A DNA stretch of 64,000 nucleotides. It comes from an uncultured Flavobacteriales bacterium. Its GTDB lineage: Bacteria; Bacteroidota; Bacteroidia; Flavobacteriales_G; Salibacteraceae. The notes below the pieces were generated by a model that saw only the letters and a list, made by a program, of their open reading frames with translations, was not told the origin of the DNA and did no database searches. Made by a program: the position numbers and the translations under genes. Where the stretch lies: assembly GCA_913062955.1 (NCBI GenBank), contig CAJXZP010000008.1, forward strand, positions 1-64,000, given 5' to 3'. Of the stretch, positions 63,701 to 64,000 are shown piece by piece (position 1 is the first letter of the stretch; every line of letters begins with the position of its first letter).

Positions 63701-63968
63701 ACATTTTGTAATTTAATTCATGCTCAAAAAACCAATCGTTGTTCCTCGTCTTAAAATCTCCATAAGTCATTCCCTGAACGTTTTTGGGGATTTCAATCTT
63801 AACAACATATAATTTCCCATCTTCAACAAAGTACTTGGAACCATATTCTCCCAATTGAAATGAAGAACAATCTTCGCCAATTACTTCCTCTTGTTCCGGG
63901 TATTTATTGGACAAGCCGGATGAATTCAATTTCCAGTCCCCATCCTTAATCCAGATGTCATAAACCAT
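63678..63968 (-). CDS. hypothetical protein
   Basis: 96 aa ORF overlapping the preceding gene by 23 bp, same strand. Confidence 0.45.
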   Translation of the reverse strand: MVYDIWIKDGDWKLNSSGLSNKYPEQEEVIGEDCSSFQLGEYGSKYFVEDGKLYVVKIEIPKNVQGMTYGDFKTRNNDWFFEHELNYKMYVYKIVI

Positions 63969-64000
63969 CTTTAACCTAGTAGGTTCCGTCCCGGAGTTAT

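Overview
The window is a 64 kb chromosomal segment of a Bacteroidota (Flavobacteriia-like) genome. The assignment rests on T9SS C-terminal sorting domains, TAnnTTTG -7-like promoter elements, TonB-dependent receptors with CarboxypepD_reg domains, and typical Bacteroidota synteny. It is mostly housekeeping: topB, monomeric icd, dnaX, rsmD, coaD, pyrE, birA, rsfS, ftsH, cdsA, psd, upp, rny, zapA, clpX, clpP, tig. I saw no tRNA/rRNA genes, CRISPR array, IS element or prophage. Main points for a second look: (1) a six-gene same-strand cluster at 14199-22909. It encodes a TPR histidine kinase, a LytTR response regulator, a TolC-like protein with a C-terminal glycosidase-like domain, an HlyD-like adaptor, a zinc-ribbon (TackOD1-like) protein with a GGDEF-like domain lacking its signature, and a processive GT2 synthase. 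It looks like an atypical regulated exopolysaccharide synthesis/secretion machine. (2) dnaX is split at an A10 tract, with the tau-like C-terminus in the -1 frame (programmed slippage or a homopolymer error). (3) An unannotated ~209-nt structured RNA lies between zapA and rny and looks like 6S RNA. (4) An OMP/propeller protein has a peptidase-MA-like domain lacking the HExxH motif. All calls were made by reading the sequence; no database search was run.
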